From: Delftia tsuruhatensis NBRC 16741
GTDB taxonomy: Bacteria; Pseudomonadota; Gammaproteobacteria; Burkholderiales; Burkholderiaceae_C
Assembly: GCF_001571325.1 (NCBI RefSeq)
Contig: NZ_BCTO01000004.1
Span: 119,521 to 183,520, forward strand
DNA length: 64,000 nt
Direction of reading: 5' to 3'
How positions within the stretch are numbered: the first letter of the stretch is position 1; each line of letters opens with the position of its first letter. This document shows positions 34,444 through 43,254 of the stretch, one piece after another. Made by a program: the position numbers and the translations under genes. Below the pieces are notes generated by a model. That model worked only from the letters and a program-made list of their open reading frames with translations, had not been told where the DNA came from and did not search any database.

Positions 34444-35196
34444 TCAGGCCCAGTCCGGCCTCTGCAGCCAGTGCAGCCTGCGGCGCAGGAGGTCGTAGCG
34501 GGCGTGGCAGGTCAACGGCCCGTGCAGCACGTCGGCTGCATAGCTGACCAGCGCGATCTCGCCCACGGCGGCCTGCCAGTGCTCCTGCATTGGCAGGCCG
34601 CTCATCCATTGCAGCACCTGGTCACGGGGCCAGGCAGCGCTCCAGGCGCCCAGCGTCACATGGGGCACGTAGGGGCGCATCGCCTCGGTCAGCGCCAGCC
34701 CGGGCCCTGTCTGCGCGAGCACGCCATGCAGTCCGTGCAGCGTGCAGCCGTCCGGCCTGCCGTCGCGCACCTGAAGGTAGGGCGCCATCTCGAAACTTCC
34801 CCAGCCACCGAACTCCAGCTGCAGCGGCGCGGCCGGCAGGTGCTGCAGCGCGAGCAGGTCGCGCGACAGTTGCGCCGCGCCGTAGGCCTGAGGCAGTTGC
34901 GCACCGCCATCCAGAAAGCCCGCGGTGGCCAGGGTCACGTGCAGTTGCCGCTGGCAGTGCGGGACCAGCGCCGCGCCCAGCCAGCGGCGTGCCTGCGCAC
35001 AGGCGGCTTGCACGGCGTCGCGCACAGGCGGGGCCAGCGCCTGCATCGTCACCACCCAGACCGCATAGCGGCCACGGCCGAGGTGCCAGGCGCTCCAGTC
35101 GTCGGATGGCCCGGCCGCACTGGCGATGGCATGGGATTGCAGGAAGTGGGGCAGCAGCGGCACGGCGGGCGGATCGGCGTTGTCGGGCGGACGCAA
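34444..35196 (-). CDS. 2H phosphoesterase / RNA 2',3'-cyclic phosphodiesterase (LigT-like)
   Basis: About 250 residues with the two HxT motifs of the 2H superfamily: RQLHVTLATAGFLDGG and PYVPHVTLGAW. These enzymes open 2',3'-cyclic phosphates at RNA ends and were first described as 2'-5' RNA ligases. The N-terminal 40 residues are not typical, and the frame begins at a TTG at 35196 only 30 bp from the divergent srkA start; an internal GTG or ATG start is possible. It ends exactly at the ohr stop. Confidence 0.72.
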   Translation of the reverse strand: MRPPDNADPPAVPLLPHFLQSHAIASAAGPSDDWSAWHLGRGRYAVWVVTMQALAPPVRDAVQAACAQARRWLGAALVPHCQRQLHVTLATAGFLDGGAQLPQAYGAAQLSRDLLALQHLPAAPLQLEFGGWGSFEMAPYLQVRDGRPDGCTLHGLHGVLAQTGPGLALTEAMRPYVPHVTLGAWSAAWPRDQVLQWMSGLPMQEHWQAAVGEIALVSYAADVLHGPLTCHARYDLLRRRLHWLQRPDWA

Positions 35197-35226
35197 AGCT
35201 TAAGCCAGCCCGGCGACAATCGCCCC

Positions 35227-36291
35227 ATGTCTGCCACACCATACGATCCTGATCTGAGTGCCGTCCCCGATGCCGGTTCGCACGCCTATGCCCGGCTCAC
35301 GCCCGACGCCGTGCTCGACGCACTGGCCTCGGTCGGCCTGTGGGGCGATGGCCGGCTCACGGCCCTGGCCTCCTACGAAAACCGCGTCTACCAGGCCGTG
35401 CTGGAGGACGGCGAACGGGTGGTGCTGAAGTTCTACCGCCCGGGCCGCTGGAGCCGCGATCAGATCCTGGAGGAGCACGCCTTCAGCGCCGAGCTGACGG
35501 CCGCCGAAGTGCCTGCCGTGCCCCCGCTGGTGCTGGAAGGTGCCACGCTGCACAGCTATGCGGGCTTTGATTTCTCGGTCAGCCCGTGGCGCGGTGGCCG
35601 CCCGCCCGAGCTGGACGATTTCGAGGTGCTGGAGTGGACCGGGCGCTTCCTGGCCCGCATCCACACCGTGGGCGAAGCGCGCCCGTTTGTGCACCGGCCC
35701 GCGCTGGATCTGGCCACCTTCGGCCACGACTCCATGCAATGGCTGCTGGACCGGAAAATGATTCCGCTGGAGGTGGAATCCACCTGGAAAGCCGCCTGCC
35801 AGCGCGCCCTTGAGCTGATGGCACCCGCTGCCGACGGCCTGAGCGCAGCCGGCCACTTCGGCCTGCACAGCGCGCGCACGCTGCGCCTGCACGGCGACTG
35901 CCATCCCGGCAACGTGCTGTGGACGCCGCTGGACGACGAAGGCCATGGCGGCCCGCATTTCGTGGACCTGGACGATGCGCGCACGGGCCCGGCCGTGCAG
36001 GACCTGTGGATGCTGCTGTCGGGCGACCGCAGCCAGCGCACGCGCCAGCTGGGGGCCCTGCTGGATGGCTATGAGCAGTTCCGCCCCTTCGACCGACGCG
36101 AGCTGGCCCTGATCGAGCCGCTGCGCACGCTGCGCCTCATCCACTACAGCGCCTGGCTGGCGCGGCGCCAGGACGACCCGATCTTTGCCATCAACTTCCC
36201 GTGGTTCGGCACACCCGACTACTGGCGCGGGCAGGTGGACATGCTCAACGAGCAGATCGAGGCGATGCAGGAAGAGCCTCTATACGCCTGA
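35227..36291 (+). CDS. srkA: Stress response kinase A (YihE/SrkA)
   Basis: 354-residue APH/ChoK-fold serine/threonine kinase that protects against oxidative and envelope stress-induced death in E. coli. Kinase motifs: ENRVYQAV, VVLKFYRPGRWS (catalytic lysine), catalytic loop LRLHGDCHPGNVLWT, metal motif FVDLDDARTGPAVQDLWM, and the family C-terminus IFAINFPWFGTPDYWRGQV. ATG 35227 has no strong ribosome-binding site but is the family start. It is divergent from the 2H phosphoesterase gene. Confidence 0.94.
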   Translation: MSATPYDPDLSAVPDAGSHAYARLTPDAVLDALASVGLWGDGRLTALASYENRVYQAVLEDGERVVLKFYRPGRWSRDQILEEHAFSAELTAAEVPAVPPLVLEGATLHSYAGFDFSVSPWRGGRPPELDDFEVLEWTGRFLARIHTVGEARPFVHRPALDLATFGHDSMQWLLDRKMIPLEVESTWKAACQRALELMAPAADGLSAAGHFGLHSARTLRLHGDCHPGNVLWTPLDDEGHGGPHFVDLDDARTGPAVQDLWMLLSGDRSQRTRQLGALLDGYEQFRPFDRRELALIEPLRTLRLIHYSAWLARRQDDPIFAINFPWFGTPDYWRGQVDMLNEQIEAMQEEPLYA

Positions 36292-36407
36292 GGTCACCGG
36301 GCCGCCTGCCTGCCGAAGACAGAGATCTTTACAAATTGTCCACACCCCCTGCGCCCTATCCAGGGCTGCGGGTTCCGGGGTATTCTCGGCCCGAAATCCC
36401 ACCGGCC

Positions 36408-37358
36408 ATGCCCTACTCCGCCTTCCCCCCTTCGCTGCCCAACCCGCTACAGCCCTTGCCTGCCGGGCAGAAGGTGCTTGTGGTGGACGACGTCCCGGAC
36501 AACGCCGCCATCATCTGCCAGGTGATCAAGGATCTGTGCAGCGTGCTCATGGCCCACACGGGCGAGGACGCGCTGACCCTGGCTCGCCAGTACCTGCCCG
36601 ACCTCATCCTGCTGGACATCCGCATGCCCGAGATGGACGGCTTCGAGGTCTGCCGGCGCCTGAAGGCGGACCTGGAAACCGCCCACATCCCCGTCATCTT
36701 TCTCACGGCGCTGACCGAGCCCCATTGCGAGGAACTGGGACTGAACCTGGGCGCGGTGGATTTCGTGACCAAGCCCTTTCGCCCGCCCGTGCTCAAGGCG
36801 CGTGTGCGCACGCATCTGGAGATTGCACAGCAGCGCAAGATGCTGCAGCTGCTCTCGCACAGCGACGGGCTGACGGGCACGGCCAACCGGCGCTTTTTCG
36901 GCGCCCAGCTGGAGCGCGAGTTCATGCGCCTGCAGCGGCTGGGCGAGCCGCTGTCGCTGGTGATGATCGATGTGGACCACTTCAAGGCCTACAACGACCA
37001 CTACGGTCATCTGGTCGGCGATGAATGCCTGAGCCAGCTGTCCCAGGCCATACAGGGCGCGCTGCACCGGCCTGGCGACCTGCTGGCGCGCTATGGCGGC
37101 GAGGAATTCGTCTGCCTGCTGCCCCATACGGCGCTGGACGGCGCGGTGCTGGTTGCGCAGGGCATCGTCGATGCGCTCAGGGCGCTGGACCTGCCCCACG
37201 CCGCCTCGCCCCTGGGCCATGCGCTGACCGTCAGCCTGGGTGTGGCCAGCATGGCGCCTTCGCCCGACAACAGCGCCGACCAATTGCTGGCCGATGCCGA
37301 CCGGCGCCTGTACCTCGCCAAGAACGCGGGCCGGGACCGTATCGTCTGGGCGGGGTGA
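36408..37358 (+). CDS. Response regulator-diguanylate cyclase (REC-GGDEF)
   Basis: 316 residues: receiver domain (about 20-140) with acidic pair VVDDVPDN, phosphoacceptor Asp70 in LILLDIRMPEMDGF, Thr switch IFLTALTEP and VTKPFRPPVLKAR, then a GGDEF domain with GGEEF at 230-234. A simplified PleD/WspR-like layout, making c-di-GMP on phosphorylation. There is no kinase gene nearby. The dispersed CCCCCTGAGCGGC repeat follows ten bases after the stop. Confidence 0.93.
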   Translation: MPYSAFPPSLPNPLQPLPAGQKVLVVDDVPDNAAIICQVIKDLCSVLMAHTGEDALTLARQYLPDLILLDIRMPEMDGFEVCRRLKADLETAHIPVIFLTALTEPHCEELGLNLGAVDFVTKPFRPPVLKARVRTHLEIAQQRKMLQLLSHSDGLTGTANRRFFGAQLEREFMRLQRLGEPLSLVMIDVDHFKAYNDHYGHLVGDECLSQLSQAIQGALHRPGDLLARYGGEEFVCLLPHTALDGAVLVAQGIVDALRALDLPHAASPLGHALTVSLGVASMAPSPDNSADQLLADADRRLYLAKNAGRDRIVWAG

Positions 37359-37367
37359 ACCGAAGTA

Positions 37368-37385
37368 CCCCCTGAGCGGCTGCGC
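37368..37385. repeat. Short copy of a dispersed CCCCCTGAGCGGC repeat
   Basis: CCCCCTGAGCGGCTGCGC occurs just after the REC-GGDEF stop and matches, with one change, the longer element at 43255 that also starts one base after a stop codon. The copy here lacks the following hairpin half. Recurrence after gene ends suggests a dispersed intergenic element. Confidence 0.55.
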
Positions 37386-37432
37386 TAGGCTGGGCCAGGC
37401 GCACCTTCCAGGGCGACGCATACCCTTAAGCG

Positions 37433-37900
37433 TTAGCAACGCCCGTCGACGCGGCAGGCCGGTACGACCTGACCGCTGGCGTCGCGCCATTGCAGCTGGC
37501 CGGCGGGGGTCTGGGAGGGCGCTGCAGGTGCGGGCTCCTGCGGTGTTTGGGTGGCGGAGCGCTGCGGGTCGTGCAGCACGGTGGACGAGCCCACGCCCAC
37601 ACCCACCCGCGCGCCGCCCACGCCCGTGGAGGCGCCCACGCCGGCGCTGCCCAGGACCTGGCCACTCTGGTTGACGCCCACCCCAACGCCCAGCGGCCCC
37701 ACGCCCGTGCCGACACCGGCGCTCAGCCCGCCGCTGCCCAGCCCGACGCCCACCGATACCGGGCCGACGGGAATGCCTATGCCCACGCCGCCGCCTACCG
37801 AGCCGCAACCGGCCAGCAGCAGCGCGCAGGCGGCAAGCGCGGCCCCAGCCGCCTTGCGCGATGGCGGGCAGGTGATGAAGGCGGTGGGTGGAACTGGCAT
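37433..37900 (-). CDS. Glycine/valine-repeat lipoprotein
   Basis: 155 residues with a lipoprotein signal (ALAACALLLAGC; lipidated Cys near 31). The mature part is about 70 residues of almost pure Gly-Val with Pro/Ser interruptions (GVGIGIPVGPVSVGVGLGSG, then GVGTGVGPLGVGVGV, SAGVGASTGVGGARVGVGVG), then a Pro/Gln linker and a short end with two cysteines (WRDASGQVVPACRVDGRC). ATG 37900 is chosen for the signal peptide. No function is known; an elastin- or adhesive-like surface role is only a guess. The neighbouring MFS gene is divergent. Confidence 0.72.
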   Translation of the reverse strand: MPVPPTAFITCPPSRKAAGAALAACALLLAGCGSVGGGVGIGIPVGPVSVGVGLGSGGLSAGVGTGVGPLGVGVGVNQSGQVLGSAGVGASTGVGGARVGVGVGSSTVLHDPQRSATQTPQEPAPAAPSQTPAGQLQWRDASGQVVPACRVDGRC

Positions 37901-38171
37901 GCCGGACTCTCTGGACAAGGGAAAACACAGGGACGGCCACAGGGTACACCCGCCCGCCTGGCGCACGATGCCAGCGGTATGCCCGGGTGCATGCCAGGGG
38001 CTCGGAGGCGGCGAAACACCCAGGACACGCGGGTTTCTTAGAATTCACCCATTGGCCTGCGGGTCATTCCAGATTCCATGCGCTCCCGGACAGTGCCGCG
38101 GCGCCTCGGGGCGCAAGGCCTGCGCGGCGCCTCTTTCCCTCGCTTTCGTCTTCTTCGCGTTCCCTTTTTCT

Positions 38172-39383
38172 ATGCAAACCCGTTGGCCGCCCTATGCGTG
38201 GGTGTGTTTTTCCATGTGCGTGGGTGTCATGGGCACGGCCCTGGCCAGCCCGCTGTACCCGCTGTACCAGCAGGCCTGGGGGCTGCAGCCCAGCCACATC
38301 ACGCAGATCTTCGTGGCCTACATGTTCGGCGCGCTGGCCAGCCTGCTGTTCCTGGGCCGGCTGACCGACCGCTTCGGCTTTGTCGCCGTGCTGCGCGCCG
38401 GGCTGATCCTGATGACGCTGGGCGTGCTGGCCTCCACCGTGGCCTGGAACGTGCCCAGCTTTGCGCTGGGCCGCGTGGTGATCGGCGTGGCTTCGGGGCT
38501 GATCACCACCTCGGCCTCGGTGGGCATGACCCGGCTCAACAACCGGGGCGACCTGCAGCGCGCCGCGGCCACGACCAGCCTGACCATTGCCTTCGGCTTC
38601 GGGCTGGGCCCCGTGGTGGGCGGGCTGATCGCGCAGTGGCTGCCCTGGCCGCTGGTCACGGCCTATATCCCCTCGCTGGGGCTGGGCCTGCTGGCCATCT
38701 ATGCGCTGTACCAGGTGCGCATTGCCGAGCCGGCGGAGCTGGCCTCCACCCAGGCACGTGCGCTGCACTGGCGTGATTTCATGCCCACCATCACCCTGCC
38801 CGAGCGCCGCTTTGCGCGCCACTACGCGCTGGGCGGCATGTGTGCGTTCTGCGCCTTCGGCATGTTCAGCCTGTTCGCATCGCTGGCGCCCAGCTTCATG
38901 CAGCGCATGGTGCCCTGGCATGGGCCGGCCGTTTCGGGCCTGTCCATCGGCGTGATCCTGTTCCTCTCGGCGGGCTTCCAGTACCTGGCGCGCCCGCGCC
39001 CGACCAAGGGCTCGGCCATTCTGGGCTTTGCCTGCCTGGTGGCCTGCAACCTCCTGCTGCTGGTCAACAGCTTTGCGGGCTCGGCCCTGCTGTTCGCGCT
39101 CAGCGTGATCACCACGGCGGCGGGCCACGGCCTGTGCAACCTGGCGGGCATGTCCATCGTCAACAAGGTCTCCACGCCGGCCACGCGCACGGGCCTGCTG
39201 TCCACGTACCTGGTGGTCGGCTACCTGGGCACCATCGTGCCCATCCTCGGCCTGGGCTGGCTCTCGGACCACATCGGCATCACCGAGGCCCTGGTCGCCT
39301 ACTGCATCGTCATGGGCGCGCTGGCCGGCTGGCTGTGCTGGATGTGCACGCGCACGCCCACGCTGCCCATGCCCAAGCACTAG
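38172..39383 (+). CDS. MFS transporter
   Basis: 403 residues, 12 hydrophobic helices. The motif A loop between helices 2 and 3 is LGRLTDRFGFVAVLRAG, and the start (YAWVCFSMCVGVMGTALASP) resembles drug/metabolite efflux permeases. The substrate is unknown. ATG 38172 has no strong ribosome-binding site. It is followed by the convergent soxR gene after 28 bp. Confidence 0.88.
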   Translation: MQTRWPPYAWVCFSMCVGVMGTALASPLYPLYQQAWGLQPSHITQIFVAYMFGALASLLFLGRLTDRFGFVAVLRAGLILMTLGVLASTVAWNVPSFALGRVVIGVASGLITTSASVGMTRLNNRGDLQRAAATTSLTIAFGFGLGPVVGGLIAQWLPWPLVTAYIPSLGLGLLAIYALYQVRIAEPAELASTQARALHWRDFMPTITLPERRFARHYALGGMCAFCAFGMFSLFASLAPSFMQRMVPWHGPAVSGLSIGVILFLSAGFQYLARPRPTKGSAILGFACLVACNLLLLVNSFAGSALLFALSVITTAAGHGLCNLAGMSIVNKVSTPATRTGLLSTYLVVGYLGTIVPILGLGWLSDHIGITEALVAYCIVMGALAGWLCWMCTRTPTLPMPKH

Positions 39384-39411
39384 GGCCTGTTCGCGCCCAA
39401 GCGCAGGCTAT

Positions 39412-39882
39412 TCAGCGAAAGTGCGGCCCCGGCCCGTCCTTGGCCAGGCAATCGCCGTCATTGCGCAGCGGGCAGACCTTGAGGGACAGGCAGCCGCAGC
39501 CAATGCAGCCGTCGATCTGGTCGCGCAGCTGGGTCAGCCCCTGGATGCGCGCATCCAGCGCATGGCGCCAGCGCGCGGACAGCGCGCTCCAGTCGGCCTG
39601 CGTGGGCGTGCGGCCGCTGGGCAGCTCCTGCAGCGCCTCGGCAATCTCGGCCAGCGGCACGCCCATGCGCTGGGCCACCCTGATGACGGCCACGCGCCGC
39701 AGCACGGCACGCGCATAGCGGCGCTGGTTGCCGGGCGTGCGCAGGCTCTCGATCAGCCCCTGGCGCTCGTAGAAATGCAGGGCCGAGACGGAGATGCCGC
39801 TGCGCCGGGCCACTTCGCCCACGGAGAGGATGGCCGGCCCGTCATGGTCGGACGCGGTGACACCGGCAGAAGACAGATTCAT
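39412..39882 (-). CDS. soxR: Redox-sensitive MerR-family activator SoxR
   Basis: 156 residues: MerR helix-turn-helix (LSVGEVARRSGISVSALHFY), dimerisation helix, and a [2Fe-2S] loop with Cys126, Cys129, Cys131 and Cys137 (CIGCGCLSLKVCPL), the exact SoxR spacing. SoxR is activated when the cluster is oxidised by redox-cycling compounds. In bacteria outside the enterics it acts directly on transporter and enzyme genes. A SoxR box lies 54 bp upstream, shared with the divergent RidA-MFS genes; no soxS is seen. Confidence 0.96.
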   Translation of the reverse strand: MNLSSAGVTASDHDGPAILSVGEVARRSGISVSALHFYERQGLIESLRTPGNQRRYARAVLRRVAVIRVAQRMGVPLAEIAEALQELPSGRTPTQADWSALSARWRHALDARIQGLTQLRDQIDGCIGCGCLSLKVCPLRNDGDCLAKDGPGPHFR

Positions 39883-39935
39883 GGCAGCAGGAAAATAGGC
39901 GCAGGAAAAATAGGTCCAAGCAGGCCTGCATTTGA

Positions 39936-39953
39936 CCTCAACTTTGGTTGAGG
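39936..39953. promoter_or_regulatory. SoxR box
   Basis: CCTCAACTTTGGTTGAGG is a perfect 7-bp inverted repeat with a 4-base centre, matching the SoxR consensus CCTCAAGTTAACTTGAGG in all but the centre. A TTGACC at 39932 and CACACT at 39957 flank it with a 19-bp spacer, the unusual spacing of MerR-type promoters, facing the RidA gene. Confidence 0.88.
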
Positions 39954-40011
39954 TTTCACACTGGCAAGCCTCGCCGGTCCAGCCGGCGCACTTTCGGACT
40001 CCAGGCCCACC

Positions 40012-40539
40012 ATGCAACACGACGCACTTCCAGCCGCCTCGGCACAGCCCGCCGCTTCCACGGCCCCGCAACTGCACCATCTGCAGCCCGCCGGTCTCTA
40101 CGACGCCACGCCCAACGGCTACACCCATGTGGTCACCGTGCACGGGCCGGCGCAATGGGCCTTCGTCTCGGGCCAGGGCGGCGAGAACCAGGCGGGAGAC
40201 CTGCCCGACAGCTTCGCGGACCAGGCGCAGCAGGCGCTGTCCAACCTCAAGCTGGCGCTGCAGGCGGCGGGTGCGGACATGGGCCAGGTGGTCAAGCTGA
40301 CCCTGCTCATCGTGGACCACTCGGAGGCCCGCTTCAACGACTGGCAGGCCGCCGTGCGCCTGCATTGGGGAGATGGTTCCCCCGGCGATGGCGCACCCAG
40401 CAATACCCTGCCGCGCTTTCCGGCCTGCACCCTGATCCCCGTGCCCCGGCTGGCCCTGCCCGGCATGCTGATCGAGGTCGATGCCGTGGCCGCACTGCCC
40501 GCCACCGCCCAGCCGGCGCGACCGCCGCTGTGGGTCTGA
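40012..40539 (+). CDS. RidA/YjgF-family protein
   Basis: 175 residues, longer than classic RidA (about 130) by an N-terminal extension. The YjgF core runs from about 30: GLYDATPNGYTHVVTVHGPA, VSGQGGEN, DQAQQALSNLKLALQAAGAD and LALPGMLIEVDAVAAL. The core arginine that binds enamines in true RidA (near the R-x-x-V/A motif) is not obvious, so imine deaminase activity is uncertain. It is the first gene after the SoxR box and 47 bp before an MFS gene, so it is likely induced by redox-active compounds. Confidence 0.85.
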   Translation: MQHDALPAASAQPAASTAPQLHHLQPAGLYDATPNGYTHVVTVHGPAQWAFVSGQGGENQAGDLPDSFADQAQQALSNLKLALQAAGADMGQVVKLTLLIVDHSEARFNDWQAAVRLHWGDGSPGDGAPSNTLPRFPACTLIPVPRLALPGMLIEVDAVAALPATAQPARPPLWV

Positions 40540-40585
40540 GCCATCCGCTTGCCACCCATCAGCAGATACCACAGGCATTCGTCCG

Positions 40586-41824
40586 ATGAACAGATCCTCC
40601 CCGGCCCCCGCCCTGCCCTCGCCGCCCATGCAGGCCACCGCCGCGCCCGTGCTGCCCCAGAGCACCCTGCTGCTCATGGCCACGGCCTGCGGCCTGTGCG
40701 CGGGCGCCAATTACTTCAACCAGCCGCTGCTGCACTCCATCGCCATCGACCTGGGCATCAGCGAGGCGCGTGCCTCACTGACAGTGACCATGGCCCAGGT
40801 CTCCTATGCGCTGGGACTGCTGCTGCTCGTGCCGCTGGGCGACATGCTGGAACGCCGCCGCCTGGTGCTGGGCCTGATGCTGCTGGCCGCGCTGGGCATG
40901 CTGGCCAGCGGCATGGCGCACAGCTTTGCGCTGCTGGCGGCGGGCACGCTGATGACGGGGCTGTTCTCGGTCGCGGCCCAGGTGCTGGTGCCCATGGCGG
41001 CCAGCTTTGCGGCGCCCGGCGCCAGCGGGCGCGCCGTGGGCCTGGTCATGAGCGGGCTGCTGATCGGCATCCTGGCCTCGCGCAGCGTGGCCGGCGTGCT
41101 CTCGGACCTGGGCGGCTGGAATGCCGTGTACTGGGTCGGTGCCCTGGCCACGGCCGGCGTGGCCCTGCTGCTGCGGCGCGCGCTGCCGCTGGCGCAGCCG
41201 GCCCAGCGCATCGGCTATGGCGCGGTGCTGCGCTCCCTGCTCACGCTGGCGCGCGAGCAGCCGCGCCTGCGCAGCCGGGCGCTGATCGGCGGCATGGGCT
41301 TTGCCACGGTGAGCGTGCTGTTCTCCACCATGGCACTGCTGCTGGCCGGGCCGCGCTACGGGTTCGGCGATGCGCAGATCGGCCTCATCGGCCTGGTCGG
41401 CGTGGCCGGCGCCCTCATGGCCAACATGGCCGGCCGGCTGGCCGACCGGGGGCTGGAGCAGCGCACCACGCTGGCCGGCGGCCTGCTCATGCTGGCGGGC
41501 TGGGGGGCGCTGTGGCTGGGCGGCACCAGCCTGTGGTGGTTCCTGGCGGGGCTGCTCATCGTCGATGCTGCGCTGCAGGCCCTGCACATCAGCAACCAGA
41601 ACGTGATCTACGCGCTGGCGCCTTCGGCGCGATCGTGCATCAATGCGGTCTACATGACGGGGTACTTCATCGGCGCCTCGCTGGGCTCGGCCGTGGGCTC
41701 GACGGTGTGGCTGCACTGGGGATGGACGGGTGCCGGCGTTGCAGGCCTGGCCCTGAGCCTGTGCACGCTGGCCGTGGTCGCCTGGGACAGAAGCCTGGCG
41801 CGCCAGGCCAAGGCACGGGCGTAG
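40586..41824 (+). CDS. MFS efflux transporter, probable SoxR-regulon member
   Basis: 412 residues, 12 helices. ACGLCAGANYFNQPLLHSIA at the start and motif A LGDMLERRRLVLGLMLLAAL place it with DHA1-type drug efflux permeases. It follows the RidA-like gene closely on the same strand and behind the SoxR box. Exporting redox-active pigments or drugs fits known SoxR regulons but is inference. It ends 200 bp before the urease cluster. Confidence 0.87.
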   Translation: MNRSSPAPALPSPPMQATAAPVLPQSTLLLMATACGLCAGANYFNQPLLHSIAIDLGISEARASLTVTMAQVSYALGLLLLVPLGDMLERRRLVLGLMLLAALGMLASGMAHSFALLAAGTLMTGLFSVAAQVLVPMAASFAAPGASGRAVGLVMSGLLIGILASRSVAGVLSDLGGWNAVYWVGALATAGVALLLRRALPLAQPAQRIGYGAVLRSLLTLAREQPRLRSRALIGGMGFATVSVLFSTMALLLAGPRYGFGDAQIGLIGLVGVAGALMANMAGRLADRGLEQRTTLAGGLLMLAGWGALWLGGTSLWWFLAGLLIVDAALQALHISNQNVIYALAPSARSCINAVYMTGYFIGASLGSAVGSTVWLHWGWTGAGVAGLALSLCTLAVVAWDRSLARQAKARA

Positions 41825-41860
41825 GGCATCGCACCAACCTGCGGCACGGCGGCGCAGGAA

Positions 41861-41921
41861 TGCACCGCAAGCGTGCCGCATTCCGCCCCGCGCATGGCAG
41901 CGCACGCACCAATCCGATGCG
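41861..41921. promoter_or_regulatory. Two candidate NtrC-binding sites upstream of the urease genes
   Basis: TGCACCGCAAGCGTGCC (41861-41877) and CGCACCAATCCGATGCG (41905-41921) each fit the NtrC consensus TGCACC-N5-GGTGCA with two or three mismatches. They lie 84-100 and 40-56 bp upstream of a sigma-54-like promoter, a usual enhancer position. Both are weak matches, and GC-rich DNA throws up such motifs by chance. Confidence 0.42.
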
Positions 41922-41960
41922 CCAGCGCACCAGCAGGGCGCAGCCGCCACTGCACCGGAT

Positions 41961-41977
41961 TGGCACGCTAAATGCAT
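41961..41977 (+). promoter_or_regulatory. Candidate sigma-54 promoter of the urease operon
   Basis: TGGCACGCTAAATGCAT has the invariant GG and GC with the exact 10-base spacing and differs from consensus TGGCACG-N4-TTGCA by one base. It is 49 bp before ureD. Urease in many betaproteobacteria is nitrogen-controlled by NtrC and sigma-54, which fits. Confidence 0.65.
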
Positions 41978-42025
41978 GACGGAAGGCCGTTACCACCCAC
42001 ACGCCCTGTACCGTCCGCCCCGCCC

Positions 42026-42934
42026 ATGTCCGCAGCGCTACCGATCACCGCCGTGCCCACGTCCGCCTCGGGCTGGCAGGCCATGCTGGAGCTGCGCTTC
42101 GGGCACCGCGCCGGCCAGGGCAGCGTGCTTTCCCACGCACGCCACAGCGGCCCGCTGCGCGTGCAAAAACCGCTGCACCCTGAAGGCCCCGGCATCTGCC
42201 ATGCCGTGCTGCTGCACCCGCCCGGCGGCGTGGCCGGCGGCGACCAGTTGCAGATCGATGTGACCGTGGAGCCCGGCGCCCACGCCCTGCTGACCACGCC
42301 AGGCGCCACGCGCTGGTACAAGTCCCAGGGCCGCCCGGCCGCGCAGCGCGTGCGGCTGCGCGTGGAAGAAGGCGCCATCCTGGAATGGCTGCCGCAGGAA
42401 AACATGCTGTTCGCCGGTGCCGACGCCACCATGGCGCTGGATCTGGAGCTTGCCCCGGGTGCGCGCGCCATCGGCTGGGACGCCACGGTGCTGGGCCGCT
42501 ATGGCGCAGGCGAGCACTGGAACCATGCCGACGCACCGCCTGCGCGGCTGCAGCTTCACAACCGGCTGACCCATGCGGGCCTGCCACTGTGGCTGGAACA
42601 GGGCGAGCTGCACTGCGGCCATGCCCTGCTGTCCAGCCCGGTTGCCTGGGCAGGCTTGCCCATACAGGCCAGCCTCTGGGCCGCGGCCCCGGAACCCCTG
42701 GCGGCCATGGAGCCATTGAGCGAGCAACTGGCCGCCAGCCTGCCCTGGAGCGATGAAGTGCGCGCCGGCGCCAGCCTGCTGGCCGGCCAGGGCGGCGCGC
42801 CCTCGGTGCTGCTGCTGCGCGTGCTGGCGCGGCGCATGGAGGCGGCACGGGCCGTGCTGCATGAAGGCTGGCGCCTGCTGCGCCCCGCACTGCTGGACAT
42901 GCCTGCCCGCCCTCCCCGCCTCTGGGCCACCTGA
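42026..42934 (+). CDS. ureD: Urease accessory protein UreD
   Basis: 302-residue scaffold that binds UreF and UreG to apo-urease during nickel insertion. Signatures include [47 protein letters not shown] and [16 protein letters not shown] 42026 is the family start. First gene of the cluster, 17 bp before ureA; the order ureD-A-J-B-C-E-F-G is usual for Comamonadaceae. Confidence 0.96.
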   Translation: MSAALPITAVPTSASGWQAMLELRFGHRAGQGSVLSHARHSGPLRVQKPLHPEGPGICHAVLLHPPGGVAGGDQLQIDVTVEPGAHALLTTPGATRWYKSQGRPAAQRVRLRVEEGAILEWLPQENMLFAGADATMALDLELAPGARAIGWDATVLGRYGAGEHWNHADAPPARLQLHNRLTHAGLPLWLEQGELHCGHALLSSPVAWAGLPIQASLWAAAPEPLAAMEPLSEQLAASLPWSDEVRAGASLLAGQGGAPSVLLLRVLARRMEAARAVLHEGWRLLRPALLDMPARPPRLWAT

Positions 42935-42951
42935 TCAACGGAGACTCATCC

Positions 42952-43254
42952 ATGGAACTCACCCCGCGTGAAAAAGACAAGCTGCTGCTGTTCACCGCAG
43001 CCCTGGTGGCCGAGCGGCGCAAGGCGCGCGGCCTGAAGCTCAACTACCCCGAGGCCGTGGCGCTGATCAGCGCTGCCGTGCTGGAGTGGGCGCGCGACGG
43101 CAGGACCGTGGCCGAGCTCATGCACCTGGGCACCACGGTGCTGACGCGCGCCGATGTGATGGAGGGCATCCCAGAAATGATCCCGGACATCCAGGTCGAA
43201 GCCACTTTCCCGGACGGCACCAAGCTGGTCACCGTTCATCATCCAATAGTTTGA
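42952..43254 (+). CDS. ureA: Urease gamma subunit
   Basis: 100-residue gamma subunit (standard length). It begins [20 protein letters not shown] and contains [18 protein letters not shown] and [24 protein letters not shown] sequence ([14 protein letters not shown]). It forms the (ABC)3 urease with UreB and UreC. ATG follows GGAGACTCATCC. A dispersed repeat directly after the stop separates it from ureJ. Confidence 0.98.
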   Translation: MELTPREKDKLLLFTAALVAERRKARGLKLNYPEAVALISAAVLEWARDGRTVAELMHLGTTVLTRADVMEGIPEMIPDIQVEATFPDGTKLVTVHHPIV

